DNA from: Robertmurraya korlensis NBRC 107688
GTDB lineage: Bacteria > Bacillota > Bacilli > Bacillales > Cytobacillaceae
Assembly (NCBI RefSeq): GCF_001591645.1
Contig: NZ_BCVH01000002.1
Location: 265,224-329,223 of the forward strand
Direction of reading: 5' to 3'
DNA length: 64,000 bases
Position 1 is the stretch's first letter. Each line of letters opens with the position of its first letter. Under the pieces are notes generated by a model. It did not search any database, was not told the DNA's origin, and saw nothing but the letters and a program-made list of their open reading frames with translations. Shown piece by piece: positions 27,784 through 37,447 of the stretch. The position numbers and the translations under genes are program-made.

Positions 27784-28881
27784 ATGATTGGGAAACTTAA
27801 CGAGATAGCGAACTGGCTCATGCAAGAACAAATTGATTTCTGCTTTTTAACTAACCCTGATAGTGTATTTTATGTAAGTGGATTTTTGAGCGATCCCCAC
27901 GAAAGGCTTCTCGGTGTAGGTATATTCCAAAGTGGAGATCCGTTTCTCGTTTGTCCTTCCATGGAGAAAGAGGATGCAAGAAAAGCTGGATGGAACTATG
28001 ACATTATCGGATATACAGATATCGAAAATCCATGGACAATCTTACATAAGCTATGTAACGATAGAACCAAAAATGTAGAAAAAATTGCAATTGAAAAAGA
28101 ACATATGAATGTAGAGCGCTATGAGCTTATCCATTCCCTTTTTCCACAAGCAGACTTTCTTCCAGCGGAGGAAAAACTTCGCAAATTACGTATGGTAAAA
28201 AGCGAAAGTGAAATCACTACGATTCGCGAGGCATGTGCCCTAGCAGATTACGCGATTGAGGTAGGTTGTTCCGAAATCGCTGAAGGGAAAACAGAGCTTG
28301 AGGTCTTAGCAGCAATTGAATATGAATTAAAGAAGAAAGGCGTTTCAGAGATGTCTTTTTCTACTATGGTTTTAACAGGGAAAAACGGAGCTTCTCCACA
28401 TGGGAATCCTGGATTGACCAAGATGAAAAAAGGTGATCTTGTTCTTTTTGATTTAGGAGTAATTGTTGACGGATACTGCTCAGATATTACTCGTACCGTT
28501 GCGCTTGGTGATATAAGCGACAAGCAAAAAGAAATTTATGATACTGTTTTAAAAGCTCAAGCCGCAGCTATTGAAGCGAGTAAGCCTGGTGTAACATGTC
28601 AATCAGTCGATCTAACGGCAAGAAATATTATTTCAGCTGCCGGTTATGGGGAATATTTTCCTCATCGACTCGGTCATGGGCTAGGAATTAGTGTTCATGA
28701 ATATCCTTCCCTTACAGAAACGAATACGCTCTTACTTGAAGAAGGCATGGTCTTTACCATCGAACCGGGAATTTATGTTCCTGGAGTAGCGGGTGTCAGA
28801 ATTGAAGATGATGTACTAGTTACCTCAAATGGAGTTGAAATTTTAACCAAGTTTCCAAAGGAATTGCAAGTAATAAGGTAA
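27784..28881 (+). CDS. M24B (aminopeptidase P/Xaa-Pro dipeptidase) family peptidase
   Basis: 365-residue pita-bread metallopeptidase that probably cleaves Xaa-Pro bonds. Creatinase-like N-terminal domain (about 1-135) and catalytic domain (about 140-365). The five metal ligands are visible: Asp in FDLGVIVDGYCSDITRT (two), His in LGHGLGISVHEYP, Glu in EPGIYVPGVAGVRIEDDV (two). ATG at 27784 has AAGGGGG seven bases upstream. Single gene between ytkL and ald. Confidence 0.93.
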   Translation: MIGKLNEIANWLMQEQIDFCFLTNPDSVFYVSGFLSDPHERLLGVGIFQSGDPFLVCPSMEKEDARKAGWNYDIIGYTDIENPWTILHKLCNDRTKNVEKIAIEKEHMNVERYELIHSLFPQADFLPAEEKLRKLRMVKSESEITTIREACALADYAIEVGCSEIAEGKTELEVLAAIEYELKKKGVSEMSFSTMVLTGKNGASPHGNPGLTKMKKGDLVLFDLGVIVDGYCSDITRTVALGDISDKQKEIYDTVLKAQAAAIEASKPGVTCQSVDLTARNIISAAGYGEYFPHRLGHGLGISVHEYPSLTETNTLLLEEGMVFTIEPGIYVPGVAGVRIEDDVLVTSNGVEILTKFPKELQVIR

Positions 28882-28887
28882 AGAATA

Positions 28888-28910
28888 GCTCCTTGATAAC
28901 CTCAAGGAGC
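28888..28910. terminator. Terminator between the M24 peptidase and ald (convergent)
   Basis: 9-bp stem GCTCCTTGA/TCAAGGAGC with a 5-base loop, followed on the plus strand by CTTTCTTG. Confidence 0.78.
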
Positions 28911-28922
28911 CTTTCTTGTATT

Positions 28923-30041
28923 CTATTTTTCTAAAAGTTCCCGAGAATCTGCATATTCTAATCCATGGGCTTCCGCTACAGCTTCATATGTGACATAACC
29001 TTTAAGGGTATTGATTCCTTTTAATAAAGCTTCATTTTCTAGACAAGCTTTTTTGTAGCCTTTGTTAGCAATTTGAAGTGCATAAGGCACGGTTACATTT
29101 GTTAAAGCCATCGTAGAGGTACGTGGTACAGCACCAGGCATGTTCGCAACTGCATAATGGACAACACCATGCTTTTCATATGTTGGCTTATCATGTGTCG
29201 TAATACGGTCAGTCGTTTCAAAAATACCACCCTGATCAATCGCAATATCGACTACAACCGAGCCTGGTGACATCGATTGAATCATTTCTTCTGTTACGAG
29301 CTTTGGTGCTTTCGCTCCTGGTATTAACACAGCACCAATAACTAAATCAGAGCTTTTTACTTCTTCTGCAATATTGTAATAGTTAGACATAAGAGTCGTT
29401 ACATCACTACCGAAAATGTCATCAAGCTGACGAAGTCTATCAGGACTCAGGTCGATGATCGTTACGCTTGCCCCTAGTCCAATTGCCATTTTTGCAGCAT
29501 TTGTTCCTGCAACTCCCCCACCAATAATCGTTACCTTTCCTCTATTTACTCCAGGCACACCAGCAAGAAGAATTCCCTTCCCACCATGTACCTTCTCTAG
29601 GAATTGAGCACCAATCTGTGTAGCCATTCGTCCAGCTACTTCACTCATTGGCGTAAGGAGTGGAAGGCTTCCATTGGAAAGTTGTACCGTTTCATAGGCA
29701 ATTCCAACTACTTTGTTTTCAATTAATGCCTTTGTTAATTCAGGCTCTGGCGCTAAATGTAAATACGTAAATAAAATTAATCCCTCACGGAAATACTGAT
29801 ATTCCTCTGGAAGTGGTTCCTTTACCTTCATGACCATTTCCATTGACCATGCCTTTAAAGCGCTTTCAACAATAACCGCACCTGCATCCACATAATCAGC
29901 GTCAGTAAACCCTGATCCTAGACCAGCCCCAGTTTCAATATGTACTACATGCCCAAACTTCACTAAATTAATAACACCAGCAGGAGTCATAGCGACCCGA
30001 TTTTCATTATTCTTTATTTCCTTAGGAACTCCAATACGCAT
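28923..30041 (-). CDS. ald: Alanine dehydrogenase
   Basis: NAD-dependent interconversion of L-alanine and pyruvate plus ammonia; supports alanine use and, in B. subtilis, sporulation. 372 residues, hexameric family. [22 protein letters not shown] at the N-terminus holds the substrate-binding Arg and the following Lys; [16 protein letters not shown] is the Rossmann motif; [14 protein letters not shown] is near the C-terminus. ATG at 30041 follows TTTGGAGGGTAAGGC. Confidence 0.97.
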   Translation of the reverse strand: MRIGVPKEIKNNENRVAMTPAGVINLVKFGHVVHIETGAGLGSGFTDADYVDAGAVIVESALKAWSMEMVMKVKEPLPEEYQYFREGLILFTYLHLAPEPELTKALIENKVVGIAYETVQLSNGSLPLLTPMSEVAGRMATQIGAQFLEKVHGGKGILLAGVPGVNRGKVTIIGGGVAGTNAAKMAIGLGASVTIIDLSPDRLRQLDDIFGSDVTTLMSNYYNIAEEVKSSDLVIGAVLIPGAKAPKLVTEEMIQSMSPGSVVVDIAIDQGGIFETTDRITTHDKPTYEKHGVVHYAVANMPGAVPRTSTMALTNVTVPYALQIANKGYKKACLENEALLKGINTLKGYVTYEAVAEAHGLEYADSRELLEK

Positions 30042-30103
30042 GCCTTACCCTCCAAAATATGTAATCAGTAATCATGAAGCCGATAATAATATACCACTTT
30101 TTT

Positions 30104-30131
30104 ATTATAGGAATAAAGAGATTTCTGTCAT
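30104..30131 (-). promoter_or_regulatory. ald promoter
   Basis: ATGACA (complement of 30126-30131), 16 bases, TATAAT (complement of 30104-30109). A downstream TATATT near 30090 is an alternative -10. Confidence 0.55.
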
Positions 30132-30148
30132 CCTTTGACATAATTTCC

Positions 30149-30157
30149 TGTTATAAT
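30149..30157 (+). promoter_or_regulatory. Extended -10 promoter for the penicillin-binding protein gene
   Basis: TGTTATAAT (30149-30157) is a TGn-extended -10 box, 35 bases upstream of the chosen ATG. No good -35 is seen, as is common with extended -10 promoters. Confidence 0.5.
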
Positions 30158-30191
30158 GGTCATAATTTCATTTTTAAAGGATAGGTATTCA

Positions 30192-32270
30192 ATGGAACGA
30201 TTCGAAACATTTCGTAATGCAATCATTCGTTTTTGGAGAAACACACATATTACCCAATTTCTATTATTACTTCTTTTAGTGTTTGTATTATTGGCGATTC
30301 TTTATTTTGCTTTCATTGCAAGCCAAGCAAACGTACAAACCTTAAAGGAAGGCTTAAAACAATCGACGGTTATATACGACAAGGATGGAGACTTTGCTAC
30401 CGAAATAAGTACAAACCGTAATAAAGGGGTTGAAATCTCAGAACTCCCTGCTTATGTAGGTAATGCAGTTGTCGCCATAGAGGATCATCGTTTTTATGTT
30501 CATAATGGGTTCGACCTAAAAGGAATTACAAGAGCATTTTTTAAAAATTTACTAGCAGGTCGCATTACAGGTGGCGGCAGTACATTAACACAGCAATTAA
30601 CAAAGAATGCCCTCCTCTCACCCGAGAGAACGTATAAAAGAAAAATTGAAGAGCTATTTCTAGCCCTTGAAATCGAAAAGGAATACGAAAAAGATGAAAT
30701 CCTCCAGATGTATATCAATCAAGTATATTTTGGTCATGGGGCATGGGGGATTGATCAAGCAGCAGGAAAATATTTTAATAAAAGTGCGAGTGAATTAACC
30801 ATTAGTGAAGCTGCATTACTGGCCGGACTTCTTCAAGCACCTTCTGCACGTAATCCATTTCAAAATTACGATGCTGCAATTGAACGTAGGGATGTTGTAC
30901 TAGCAAAAATGAAGGACAATAAATTTATCACTGAGCAGGAATATAAGGAAGCTATTGGAGAAAAGATTGTCCTTGAAGAGGGTGGTGGCAGCTTCCTTGA
31001 CAGGAAATATCCTTCTTATACCGATGCCGTTCTTGATGAAGCCATTTCTCAATATGGCTTAACACAGGAAGAAATTTTAACTAGAGGATACAAAATCTAT
31101 ACAGAGATGGACCAAAACCTGCAATCCTCTCTTGAAACCATCTATTCAAATAACAACAATTTTCCTAGGGGCAAGAAAGATGCTATTGTTCAAAGTGGTT
31201 CTGTACTTCTTGACCCATCGACTGGTGGTGTAAGAGCACTAGTTGGAGGACGTGGGGAATCCGTTTTTCGTGGATTTAACCGTGCGACCCACTTAAAGGC
31301 TCAGCCTGGTTCGACTTTAAAGCCTTTAGCTGTTTATACTCCGGCACTTGAAGAAGGATATGCCTTATCCTCTGTATTAGAAGATAAACAGCAAGCATTT
31401 GGTGACTACCAACCAGAAAACTATAATAAAACGTATGCTGGTGAAGTCCCTATGTATGTTGCGCTACAGGAATCTCTTAACCTACCAGCTGTCTGGCTAT
31501 TAGACCAAATTGGTTTAAACAGAGGAATAGAATCGTTAAATAAATTTGGTATTCAACTACAAGAAGAGGATGAACATTTGGCGATTGCCCTTGGAGGAAT
31601 GAACGAAGGAACCTCTCCTCTCAGATTAGCTTCAGCCTATTCAGCCTTTGCAAATAAGGGGAAGCGCGCTGATGACCATCTTATTACAAAGATCGAAGGG
31701 CCGACAGGAAATATTATCGCTGAACATAAGAAGAAGGTTGTACAAGTCACAACAAAAAAAGTAGCGAATGAAATGACCTCCATGCTCTTAAATGTAGTAG
31801 AATCTGGAACAGGATCAGCTGCACAAATTGATGGATCTCCAATTGCTGGGAAGACAGGTTCTACTCAACTAAGTTTTTCTGGCAGTGATGGAACAAAGGA
31901 CCAATGGTTTGTCGGGTATACGCCTGATTTAGTTGGGGCCATTTGGATTGGTTATGATCAAACCGATCAAGATCATTATTTAACCGGTTCAAGTTCAGAA
32001 ACAGTCGTTCCTATCTTTAGGAAGATTATGGAGGCGGCTATTCCATTTACCGAGCAAACATCCTTTACGGTCAAATCGGTTAACGAGAGAATGCAAGGTG
32101 AGCAAGACGCAGATGAAACTCAAGAAGCAATCAAGGAAAAAGCTGAAAAAATCGAGCAAGTAATTAAAGAAGAAAGCTCAAAATGGAGTCAAGTAATAGA
32201 TAAAATGAAGGAAGACTTAAAAACTGCTGGACAGATGTTAAAACAAAGACTACAAGAACTAAAGCAATAG
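30192..32270 (+). CDS. Class A penicillin-binding protein (PBP1A family)
   Basis: 692-residue bifunctional peptidoglycan synthase: one membrane anchor (about 22-45), GT51 glycosyltransferase (Glu97 in EDHRFYVHNG, with GGGSTLTQQL and KEYEKDEIL) and transpeptidase (S374-T-L-K377, S428-L-N, K554-T-G). The C-terminal tail (about 635-692) is highly charged and probably a coiled coil. ATG at 30192 has AAAGGAT upstream; an ATG at 30156 would lie within the -10 box. Exact paralogue (pbpG-like or other) not settled. Confidence 0.92.
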   Translation: MERFETFRNAIIRFWRNTHITQFLLLLLLVFVLLAILYFAFIASQANVQTLKEGLKQSTVIYDKDGDFATEISTNRNKGVEISELPAYVGNAVVAIEDHRFYVHNGFDLKGITRAFFKNLLAGRITGGGSTLTQQLTKNALLSPERTYKRKIEELFLALEIEKEYEKDEILQMYINQVYFGHGAWGIDQAAGKYFNKSASELTISEAALLAGLLQAPSARNPFQNYDAAIERRDVVLAKMKDNKFITEQEYKEAIGEKIVLEEGGGSFLDRKYPSYTDAVLDEAISQYGLTQEEILTRGYKIYTEMDQNLQSSLETIYSNNNNFPRGKKDAIVQSGSVLLDPSTGGVRALVGGRGESVFRGFNRATHLKAQPGSTLKPLAVYTPALEEGYALSSVLEDKQQAFGDYQPENYNKTYAGEVPMYVALQESLNLPAVWLLDQIGLNRGIESLNKFGIQLQEEDEHLAIALGGMNEGTSPLRLASAYSAFANKGKRADDHLITKIEGPTGNIIAEHKKKVVQVTTKKVANEMTSMLLNVVESGTGSAAQIDGSPIAGKTGSTQLSFSGSDGTKDQWFVGYTPDLVGAIWIGYDQTDQDHYLTGSSSETVVPIFRKIMEAAIPFTEQTSFTVKSVNERMQGEQDADETQEAIKEKAEKIEQVIKEESSKWSQVIDKMKEDLKTAGQMLKQRLQELKQ

Positions 32271-32280
32271 ATTTGATAAA

Positions 32281-32304
32281 AAAGGAAGCCAAAGGGCTTC
32301 CTTT
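32281..32304. terminator. Bidirectional terminator after the PBP gene
   Basis: Perfect 10-bp stem AAAGGAAGCC/GGCTTCCTTT with loop AAAG; T-rich on both sides. It serves the PBP gene and the small minus-strand gene opposite. Confidence 0.88.
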
Positions 32305-32311
32305 TTCATTA

Positions 32312-32482
32312 TTACTCCGACTCGTTTCCAAACATGCTATCGTATTTTTCATTGTCGAACTGACCGTTTGGCTGATCAATGACACCACTATTATAAGCGT
32401 CCATGATTTGTGCACTAACATTACTCTCGCCTTGATGGTCATAAATATAATGCGATTGCCCTTTTATTTCATCCTTTTTCAT
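32312..32482 (-). CDS. 56-residue hypothetical protein
   Basis: Short acidic, hydrophilic protein: begins MKKDEIKGQSHYIYDHQ and ends MFGNESE. AQIMDAYNSGVIDQP loosely recalls the DUF4025/YozQ motif, but I am not sure of it. The ribosome site AAGGAG lies 11 bases upstream of the ATG at 32482, and a terminator follows the TAA at once, which supports it as a true gene. No signal peptide or membrane helix. Confidence 0.7.
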   Translation of the reverse strand: MKKDEIKGQSHYIYDHQGESNVSAQIMDAYNSGVIDQPNGQFDNEKYDSMFGNESE

Positions 32483-32594
32483 TAAATATTGAGCTCCTTC
32501 AAAGTGTATTTTCCCACCTATATATTTTTCGAAAATTTGCTACAGATATACATGAATTAAATATTGTATAATATAGGTAAAGGAGGAGATGAAC

Positions 32595-33041
32595 ATGAGT
32601 CTTACGTATAAAAAGATATTAGTTGCCGTTGACGGTTCCAAAGAAGCTGAATGGGCGTTTAAGAAATCAATAGAGGTCGCCAAACGGAATAATGCAACTA
32701 TTATTTTAGCTCACATCATCGACACTCGAACATTTGCAACCGTTGAAGCATATGACCGTACAATTGCGGAAAGAGCAGACAAGTTTGCTACTGAGCTAAT
32801 GGAAAGCTATAAGGAGCAAGCATTGAATGCTGGCGTTCAACATGTATCTTATGAAATCGATTACGGTTCTCCAAAGGTGAAAATCCCTAAAGATTTAGCA
32901 AAAAAACACGAAGTGGATTTAATTATTTGTGGGGCAACTGGATTGAATGCTGTAGAGCGATTCTTAATTGGAAGCGTTTCCGAACATATAACGCGTTATG
33001 CACGCTGCGATGTATTAGTTGTCCGAACAGAAAAAGATTAA
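32595..33041 (+). CDS. Universal stress protein (UspA family)
   Basis: 148-residue single-domain Usp of the nucleotide-binding type. N-terminal ILVAVDGSKEAEWAFKK and C-terminal ICGATGLNAVERFLIGSVSEHI (G-x2-G-x9-GS) form the ATP loop. Likely a cytoplasmic stress or growth-arrest protein; target unknown. The second ATG (32595) is preferred to the one at 32589 because AGGAGG is eight bases upstream of it. A TATAAT box lies at 32569-32574. Confidence 0.92.
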   Translation: MSLTYKKILVAVDGSKEAEWAFKKSIEVAKRNNATIILAHIIDTRTFATVEAYDRTIAERADKFATELMESYKEQALNAGVQHVSYEIDYGSPKVKIPKDLAKKHEVDLIICGATGLNAVERFLIGSVSEHITRYARCDVLVVRTEKD

Positions 33042-33048
33042 ATAATAG

Positions 33049-33082
33049 GAAAAGCACGCTATTAGTAATTAGCGTGCTTTTC
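33049..33082. terminator. Bidirectional terminator between usp and argH
   Basis: Perfect 13-bp stem (33049-33061 with 33070-33082), loop of 8. It contains the argH stop codon. Confidence 0.9.
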
Positions 33083-34456
33083 TTCTTTTATCTTTGATTT
33101 TGCTTTAACGATGGCCTCTTTTACCTGTTCGAACCCTGTTCCGCCCGCTGAATTTCTACGTTTCACAGCAGTCACTGGGTTTAATACCTCGTATATATCA
33201 CTCTCAAATAAAGAATTCGCTTCCTTATATTGCTCAAGTGGTAAGTCCGCCAAGTAACATTGACTTTGAACGCACGTAAGTACTAGCTTACCGACGATTT
33301 CATGAGCCTCTCGGAATGGAACGCCTTTACCAGATAAATAATCAGCTAGCTCAGTCGCATTTGAAAAATCCTGCTTTGTCGCTACTTCCATTTCTTTCTC
33401 ATTTACCTTCATGGTTTCAACCATTCCAGCAAAAATCTTCAATGATCCTGTGATCGTCTTAACTGTATCAAACATACCCTCTTTATCTTCTTGCATATCC
33501 TTGTTATAAGCAAGCGGTAGCCCTTTTAACACTGTTAACAAACCAAAAAGATTGCCATATACTCTTCCTGTTTTTCCACGTATTAACTCAGCCATATCAG
33601 GGTTTTTCTTTTGTGGCATAATACTTGAACCAGTCGTAAAGCTATCATCAAGCTCAATAAAGCGAAATTCTTGGCTTGACCATAAGATAAATTCTTCTGC
33701 TAGTCTCGATAAATGCATCATTAGTATCGAGCTTATAGACATAAATTCCAAAATAAAGTCTCGGTCACTAACCGCATCTAAACTATTCTCATAGATACTA
33801 GAGAAATCTAGAAGGCTAGCTGTAAGTTCACGATCAATAGGAAAAGTTGTTCCAGCTAATGCCCCTGCTCCAAGTGGAGATTTATTAATACGCTTAATGC
33901 TTTCTTGGAATCTCTCTTTGTCACGCTCAAGCATCCAAAAATACGCTAGTAAATGATGTGCAAATGAAATAGGCTGTGCTCTTTGTAAATGCGTATAACC
34001 TGGCATAACGGTTTCTACATGCTTTTCCGCCTGAAGAAGCAGACTTTGCTGAAGTCCCTCGATCAGTTCAATAGTGTGCAGAGTCTCCTTACGTAAGTAC
34101 AAATGCATATCTGTTGCCACTTGATCGTTTCTACTTCTACCCGTATGGAGCTTCCCACCTACAGGGCCAATTAATTCAATGAGCTTGCTTTCTAAATTTA
34201 AGTGGATATCCTCTAATTCCACAGAGAATTCTAGCTCATCATTCTTTGCCTTTTCTTGTAAAACCTTTAGACCATCTGTTATTTGAGCTGCTTCCTCATG
34301 CGATATAATACCGCAAGAGGAAAGCATACTTACATGTGCTAAGCTTCCTTGAATATCCTCAAGGACAAGCTCCTTATCAAAGGAAATGGAGGCACCAAAT
34401 TCATCTACCCATTCCTCAGCCGTTTTGGTAAAGCGTCCCCCCCAAAGCTTTTTCAC
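33062..34456 (-). CDS. argH: Argininosuccinate lyase
   Basis: Last step of arginine biosynthesis: argininosuccinate to arginine and fumarate. 464 residues. Conserved segments: LWGGRF at the N-terminus, [24 protein letters not shown] (catalytic His), and the signature [15 protein letters not shown] at 34456 is the start; it overlaps the argG stop as GTGA, and AAGGTG lies five bases upstream. A longer reading from 34510 would be inside argG. Confidence 0.97.
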   Translation of the reverse strand: MKKLWGGRFTKTAEEWVDEFGASISFDKELVLEDIQGSLAHVSMLSSCGIISHEEAAQITDGLKVLQEKAKNDELEFSVELEDIHLNLESKLIELIGPVGGKLHTGRSRNDQVATDMHLYLRKETLHTIELIEGLQQSLLLQAEKHVETVMPGYTHLQRAQPISFAHHLLAYFWMLERDKERFQESIKRINKSPLGAGALAGTTFPIDRELTASLLDFSSIYENSLDAVSDRDFILEFMSISSILMMHLSRLAEEFILWSSQEFRFIELDDSFTTGSSIMPQKKNPDMAELIRGKTGRVYGNLFGLLTVLKGLPLAYNKDMQEDKEGMFDTVKTITGSLKIFAGMVETMKVNEKEMEVATKQDFSNATELADYLSGKGVPFREAHEIVGKLVLTCVQSQCYLADLPLEQYKEANSLFESDIYEVLNPVTAVKRRNSAGGTGFEQVKEAIVKAKSKIKEEKHANY

Positions 34457-35658
34457 ACAGTCACCTTCTTTTGTTGCACTTGAGCTTGAACCTTCGTTGG
34501 AAGTCCCCACAGTTCAATAAAACCAACCGCTGATTGATGATCAAACTGATCCTCAGCTGTATAAGTAGCTAGCTTTTCATCGTACAACGAATAATCTGAC
34601 TTTCTTCCTTCCACGATTGCATGACCTTTAAATAGCTTCACACGTACCGTACCTGTTACATGCTTTTGCGTTTCCTTAAGGAATGCTTTTAAAGCAGTAG
34701 TAAGTGGAGAGAACCAAAGTCCATCATAAATTACTTCAGCAATCTTCTTGCTAATAACCGGTTTAAAATGAGCTACTTCTTTCACTAGTGTTAAATCTTC
34801 AAGCTCTTTATGTGCTTTTAATAATGTCATTGCTCCTGGACACTCATACACTTCACGGGATTTAATTCCAACAAGTCTGTTTTCTACATGATCGATACGA
34901 CCAACCCCATGCTTACCAGCTAATGTATTTAATTCTAAAATAAGCTCTGAAAGTGGGTAGCTTTTTCCGTTTAAACTAACAGGAACACCGCTAACGAACT
35001 CAATTTCTACCACATCTGCTTGGTCCGGTGTTTTCTCCAGTGGTAATGTAATATCGTAAGCACCTTCAGGTGGTGCTGCCCACGGATCTTCTAATACTCC
35101 ACATTCAGCAGCTCTACCCCAAAGGTTTTGGTCAATTGAATATGGGCTATCTAAGTTAATCGGAATTGGAATACCATTTTTCTTTGCATACTCAATTTCT
35201 TCTTCACGTGACCAGCTCCACTCACGTACAGGAGCTAGGACCTTTAAATCAGGGTTTAAAGCAGAAATGGAAACTTCAAAACGAACTTGATCGTTTCCTT
35301 TTCCTGTACAACCATGTGCTACCGCAACTGCTCCTTCCTGCTCTGCAACCTCAACTAATTTTTTTGCAATTAGCGGACGAGATAGTGCTGATACAAGAGG
35401 ATACTTCTCTTCGTACATCGCTTGTGCTTGTAGAGCAATTAATGCATATTCATGCGCGAATTCTTCTTTTGCGTCAATCACGTATGACGATACCGCACCA
35501 ACCTGCAATGCTTTCTCTTTAATAAAATCTAAATCCTTGCCTTCTCCAACATCCAAACAACACGCAACTACTGCATAACCTTGATCTTGAAGCCACTTTA
35601 CTGCTACTGATGTATCTAATCCTCCTGAATAAGCAAGAACAACTTTTTGAACTGACAT
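34453..35658 (-). CDS. argG: Argininosuccinate synthase
   Basis: ATP-dependent joining of citrulline and aspartate. 401 residues. N-type ATP pyrophosphatase motif [14 protein letters not shown] at the N-terminus, then [10 protein letters not shown] and [24 protein letters not shown] at 35658 has AGGAGG seven bases upstream. First gene of argGH; an ArgR-type box lies 19 bases upstream of the ATG. Confidence 0.97.
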   Translation of the reverse strand: MSVQKVVLAYSGGLDTSVAVKWLQDQGYAVVACCLDVGEGKDLDFIKEKALQVGAVSSYVIDAKEEFAHEYALIALQAQAMYEEKYPLVSALSRPLIAKKLVEVAEQEGAVAVAHGCTGKGNDQVRFEVSISALNPDLKVLAPVREWSWSREEEIEYAKKNGIPIPINLDSPYSIDQNLWGRAAECGVLEDPWAAPPEGAYDITLPLEKTPDQADVVEIEFVSGVPVSLNGKSYPLSELILELNTLAGKHGVGRIDHVENRLVGIKSREVYECPGAMTLLKAHKELEDLTLVKEVAHFKPVISKKIAEVIYDGLWFSPLTTALKAFLKETQKHVTGTVRVKLFKGHAIVEGRKSDYSLYDEKLATYTAEDQFDHQSAVGFIELWGLPTKVQAQVQQKKVTV

Positions 35659-35676
35659 TGGAAATCCTCCTAAAAT

Positions 35677-35690
35677 CGAATAAATATTCA
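35677..35690 (-). promoter_or_regulatory. ArgR/AhrC-type operator at argGH
   Basis: The minus strand reads TGAATATTTATTCG, one base off a perfect TGAATA-TT-TATTCA arginine box. It lies between the likely promoter and the ribosome site, fitting repression by arginine. Confidence 0.7.
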
Positions 35691-35870
35691 ATCGGTTTAT
35701 GTTTTTATACTTTTATAATATGTATACAAATGTAACAAGTTTTCTTCCTATTTTCAATACTTATTCTTAAAAATGTATAAAAATTTATTATTTTATTTAT
35801 TCAGCTTCCATCTGGAAGGCATGGATAGACTGTAGTAGAATGGTTATAAGATGAAATGGAGGGGCTTTCA

Positions 35871-36185
35871 ATGGAAAATTACTTTGAATTAAATGAGAGA
35901 CTCGGAATCAGGCTCCCTACCTTGCATAAAAACTGGGAAGAATATACCTTTGATACCCAACAAAGTATTCTTTTGGAATGGGAGAAAATAAGAGGACATA
36001 TTCCAGATCGAATAGCAGAATTGGAAGAATATATTAATAAGAAACAAGCCTCTTTATCAGATGAAAGTGATTTCAGAAAATCATGTCAGTTAAATAGCGA
36101 AATTGCTGAACTTGCTTCTATTATTAATGATTTATGGCTATGGTATCGGACAAACCAGGATATAGGTGGGAAAGCACACCATTAA
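35871..36185 (+). CDS. 104-residue hypothetical protein
   Basis: Hydrophilic, mostly helical protein (MENYFELNERLG...; coiled-coil-like Glu/Lys/Leu stretches at about 20-85; Trp-rich NDLWLWYRTNQ near the C-terminus). Its length and the strong ribosome site GGAGGGG before the ATG at 35871 support a real gene. I do not recognise the family. It is transcribed divergently from argGH. Confidence 0.7.
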   Translation: MENYFELNERLGIRLPTLHKNWEEYTFDTQQSILLEWEKIRGHIPDRIAELEEYINKKQASLSDESDFRKSCQLNSEIAELASIINDLWLWYRTNQDIGGKAHH

Positions 36186-36215
36186 AAAGAACCTTCAGTT
36201 GCTGAAGGTTCTTTT
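36185..36215. terminator. Bidirectional terminator
   Basis: Perfect 14-bp stem (36185-36198 with 36202-36215), loop TTG, T-rich flanks both ways. It overlaps the end of the nucleotidase-like gene. Confidence 0.92.
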
Positions 36216-37350
36216 ATTCTTTATTATTTTTTATATACTCAAGCGTGTTTGAATGATCATTTCTTAATGCATCAATAATTTCCTTATCAGACTGGACAAG
36301 CGGCACCTTTTCTTTTCCTGATTTTTTATAAACCGATCTTACCTCTGATCGTGAGTTTATTACCTTCCAGCCATCATTTACCTTCCTAATTGATAAATCA
36401 ATTATCCCTAAATGATTCCCCCAATAACCTGCTTGAACTAATGGGGTATCATGGATGGTACCTTTTTCAATATTGATAAATTGTTGTTGTAAAAAATAAT
36501 CATCATTAGGAAACAAAGAGTGACTATGTCCATATAGGATGGCATCGATTCCTTCGACTTCTGTTAATGCCATTACATTATTTTCTCTTTTGTTTTCAAC
36601 ACCCTCATCTGCAGTTAGACCCGCATGGGCTAGTACAATAATGATATCTGCACCCTTCCCCTTCATAATGGGGATGAAATGCTCAGAGGTCTCAACCATA
36701 CTTTTTATTTTTAATTTCCCCTTAAAATACTCCTCGTCCCACTTTGCTGCAATGGGAGTAATTAACCCAAGTACACCGACCTTTAGATCTTGCTCCACAC
36801 CCATTGTATCAGTGAATCTTTTTTCTAATATGATGTAAGGATTAAAATAGTTAATATCATCGAACGAATGGGAGTTATGGTCTTCTACATAAATATTGGC
36901 ATTCACATATGGAAAGTTAGCTCCTCGTAAGCTCGTTTGTAAAAAATTTAATCCGAAATTGAACTCATGATTGCCAAGTGTGGCTCCGTCATATCGAAGA
37001 CGGTTCAGAGCCTTAAATGCGGGGTGAATAAAACTTTGGTCAAATTGATAAGTTTTAGAAGCAAGATCAGCTAAGGCACTTCCCTGAATTAAATCACCAT
37101 TATCAAAAAGAAGTACATTCTTCGCTTCCTTTCTTGCTTCTTTAATAAGGCTTGCCGTCCTTGCAAACCCGAATTCCACTGTTTCTTTATTGTTACGATA
37201 ATCATAATCCAGCATGTAACTATGTAAATCAGTTGTCTCCAGTATACGAAGGTCTATTGACGGAGGAACTGGTTCCTCTATTGCACTCACTTGCTCAGCA
37301 GGTAACGCAATCATAAATACAATAACTAGGAAAAAGAATAAATTTCTCAT
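36214..37350 (-). CDS. Exported 5'-nucleotidase/2',3'-cyclic phosphodiesterase-like protein, short form
   Basis: 378-residue calcineurin-like phosphoesterase. Signal peptide about 1-24 (hydrophobic LFFFLVIVFMIALP, then QVSA). Metal-site motifs: LETTDLHSYM, FDNGDLIQG, ATLGNHEFNFG, VLAHAG and LYGHSHSLF. The CpdB/YfkN/UshA family normally has a second, C-terminal 5'-nucleotidase domain that supplies substrate binding; it is absent here, the protein ending right after the phosphoesterase fold at the point where that domain would begin. ATG at 37350 has AGAAGGTGGG upstream. Confidence 0.82.
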   Translation of the reverse strand: MRNLFFFLVIVFMIALPAEQVSAIEEPVPPSIDLRILETTDLHSYMLDYDYRNNKETVEFGFARTASLIKEARKEAKNVLLFDNGDLIQGSALADLASKTYQFDQSFIHPAFKALNRLRYDGATLGNHEFNFGLNFLQTSLRGANFPYVNANIYVEDHNSHSFDDINYFNPYIILEKRFTDTMGVEQDLKVGVLGLITPIAAKWDEEYFKGKLKIKSMVETSEHFIPIMKGKGADIIIVLAHAGLTADEGVENKRENNVMALTEVEGIDAILYGHSHSLFPNDDYFLQQQFINIEKGTIHDTPLVQAGYWGNHLGIIDLSIRKVNDGWKVINSRSEVRSVYKKSGKEKVPLVQSDKEIIDALRNDHSNTLEYIKNNKE

Positions 37351-37416
37351 CGACCCACCTTCTCGTTTAAGAAGTGATTGATATATTACTCTTCCCAAAG
37401 AACCGTTCATTTAACC

Positions 37417-37447
37417 AAAAAAAGTGAGAACCTAGTCTCACTTTTTT
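37417..37447 (-). terminator. Intrinsic terminator after moaB
   Basis: 12-bp stem AAAAAAGTGAGA/TCTCACTTTTTT with a 6-base loop and T-run on the minus strand. Confidence 0.9.

Noticed and set aside
30156..30191. Upstream ATG for the penicillin-binding protein
   Set aside because: It lies in the -10 box, so it would not be in the transcript.
32273..32485. Plus-strand 70-codon reading frame opposite the 56-residue gene
   Set aside because: It has no ribosome site and runs over the terminator; the opposite strand gene has both.
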